From Bacteroidota bacterium (GTDB lineage: Bacteria; Bacteroidota; Bacteroidia; Chitinophagales; Chitinophagaceae), in the NCBI GenBank assembly GCA_018267575.1, contig JAFDYF010000052.1, positions 1-64,000 of the forward strand: DNA of 64,000 nucleotides, given 5' to 3'. Position 1 is the stretch's first letter. Every line of letters begins with the position of its first letter. Below are positions 62,992 through 64,000 of this stretch, piece by piece. The position numbers and the translations under genes were made by a program. The notes under the pieces were generated by a model, which searched no databases, was not told the DNA's origin, and saw only the letters and a program-made list of their open reading frames with translations.

Positions 62992-63498
62992 CTAGCTCTT
63001 CAGTATCTTTCTAGCCCTTGAGTGAAAGGCTGCGGTCTCGAGCGGCCATCTTTCCAAAATCAGTAGTTTGATCTCAGACTTGATATCGGGATATTGTTTA
63101 GATAAATTTTGCAAAATCGTAAGAGAGAATACTTTAATGGCTACTGGCATATCATTGGATTGAATAAAACGGAAGCAGGTATCCATCAATTTGCCACGGT
63201 ATCTGGCAGGGATTTCCAGGTTTTGCAATATCCGCATGGTATTTCGGATCACGGCATCGTGAAGGCCTTTTTTGTAGAGGTTTTCCAGCATTTTTTTGAA
63301 ATAGGGTCTGATCAGCTCTGGATGGTTTTCCACGCAATAGCTCATGGGCCAGGCGGCCCGCTGGGTAACCCGGTATTCGCCCTCAAAAAATAGTTCCATC
63401 AACTCAGCGAAGCGTTCAGGGCTGGAACCAATATATTTTACGATCCGCTCGCATTGTGCCTTGGAATGCTCTTTGAGGATGGCCGCTTTCAGGTCCAT
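62992..63498 (-). CDS. HEAT-like helical repeat protein
   Basis: A 168-residue all-helical protein with HEAT-type pairs (ERFAELMELFFEGEYRVTQRAAWPMSYCVENHPELIRPYF, KGLHDAVIRNTMRILQNLEIP, PVAIKVFSLTILQNLSKQYPDIKSEIKLLIL). No signal peptide. Such proteins are common in Bacteroidota and may bind protein partners. The neighbour encoded immediately upstream ends 7 bp before this start and is probably co-transcribed. Confidence 0.8.
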   Translation of the reverse strand: MDLKAAILKEHSKAQCERIVKYIGSSPERFAELMELFFEGEYRVTQRAAWPMSYCVENHPELIRPYFKKMLENLYKKGLHDAVIRNTMRILQNLEIPARYRGKLMDTCFRFIQSNDMPVAIKVFSLTILQNLSKQYPDIKSEIKLLILERWPLETAAFHSRARKILKS

Positions 63499-63505
63499 GC
63501 ATGGG

Positions 63506-63934
63506 CTATTTGGCTTTGAACAGGAACTTGAAGATCACTTTCCTGAAATAATAGAGGGTATATATCGCCACCAGGAAGATTAGGATCAAGATCGCCAATT
63601 TCAACAAGCCGCGCAGGATGCCCATCAAGCGGGCCTTTTTGTAATAGCTTCGCCCAGCAGCCTGTAAAGTGCAAATGGCATTGTTTTTTTGATCATCCTC
63701 GGTGGTCCCGGGCAGACCGATTAAAAGGTGGGCATTGTTCTTTGAACTGATCATGTTACGGTTGCACAGATCGGTGATCGCTTCTTTCATATCAGGTAGC
63801 GTAAGCATGCTCATGTCGTTGCTCCAGGCATTCATCACGTGGTGGTAGATATGAACTTCCTCCGCATTGGTTTCATGAAGGAAAGCGAGCAACTTAATCT
63901 GAAAATCTTTGATCCTTTTTGATTTTGAAAGCAT
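63506..63934 (-). CDS. small membrane protein, unknown function
   Basis: A 142-residue protein. An N-terminal soluble domain of about 105 residues (IKLLAFLHETNAEEVHIYHHVMNAWSNDMSMLTLPDMKEAITDL) is followed by a C-terminal membrane helix (LMGILRGLLKLAILILIFLVAIYTLYYF) and a short basic tail, a tail-anchored layout. No known family. The ATG at 63934 gives MLSKSKRIKDF; the frame extends 12 codons further. It is likely in an operon with the HEAT-like protein, as their coding regions are 7 bp apart. Confidence 0.72.
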   Translation of the reverse strand: MLSKSKRIKDFQIKLLAFLHETNAEEVHIYHHVMNAWSNDMSMLTLPDMKEAITDLCNRNMISSKNNAHLLIGLPGTTEDDQKNNAICTLQAAGRSYYKKARLMGILRGLLKLAILILIFLVAIYTLYYFRKVIFKFLFKAK

Positions 63935-64000
63935 GTGCGAGTCCTGTTTTGATAGGCTTGGTCTCCGCAAAAGTAAATTTTTTGCGCCTCAACTGAAAAT

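Overview
This window is a piece of a Bacteroidota chromosome, most likely family Chitinophagaceae. The evidence is TonB-dependent receptors with a carboxypeptidase-regulatory-like N-terminus, an OmpA protein with thrombospondin-type-3 repeats, a LytS/LytTR two-component pair, Bacteroidota-type promoters (TTTG, about 20 nt, TAnnTTTG), near absence of Shine-Dalgarno sites, and a TatD/UbiA/AroB-like 'ebo' cluster. Base composition and codon use look uniform. The species cannot be named from the sequence alone.

Layout. 1-6.5 kb: the start of an ankyrin-repeat gene cut by the window edge, a DinB-like protein, a secreted subtilase, an OmpA/TSP3 outer-membrane protein and an ALDH7-type aldehyde dehydrogenase with two abutting hairpins in front of it. 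6.6-16.3 kb: LytS-type kinase and LytTR regulator, a large TonB receptor, panB, a Tat-exported HisC-like aminotransferase and an SDR oxidoreductase. 15.5-25.5 kb: an exopolysaccharide locus with a priming sugar-phosphate transferase facing left, then (rightward) Wzx flippase, methyltransferase, Wzy-like polymerase, GT4, TylF-type methyltransferase, WecG/TagA transferase, O-antigen-ligase-like protein and Wzz-like chain-length protein. The 880-bp divergent gap holds a very good promoter and a decayed-looking reading frame. 25.6-38.3 kb: outer-membrane and transport proteins, an Fe-S oxidoreductase, a phosphoribosyltransferase, gyrA (with Lys at the quinolone-determining Ser83 position), a TPR protein, a single-domain receiver, a Bcr/CflA exporter and a large polytopic membrane protein.

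39.2-43.4 kb: a four-gene operon of GntP/DsdX-family permease, RidA, a fold-III PLP enzyme of the D-threonine aldolase/D-serine dehydratase family with a His-x-Cys metal motif, and an M19 dipeptidase. Read together these look like a D-serine (D-amino-acid) utilisation pathway, with RidA placed to remove the 2-aminoacrylate formed. 44.1-44.8 kb: tRNA-Ser(TGA) followed by the broken start of a tyrosine integrase and an Fn3-like fragment, the scar of a lost integrative element. 44.7-51.4 kb: a complete six-gene ebo operon (eboA to eboF, leftward), known for metabolite trafficking to the periplasm.

51.8-64 kb: a secreted GH43-like beta-propeller protein, a TonB-receptor-like protein, a DHH phosphoesterase, a lipoprotein FKBP isomerase, NAD(P)HX repair enzyme Nnr, a class-C beta-lactamase-like lipoprotein, serA and two small conserved proteins. 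A roughly 95-bp interspersed repeat occurs once in each orientation, near 39.0 kb and 62.8 kb.
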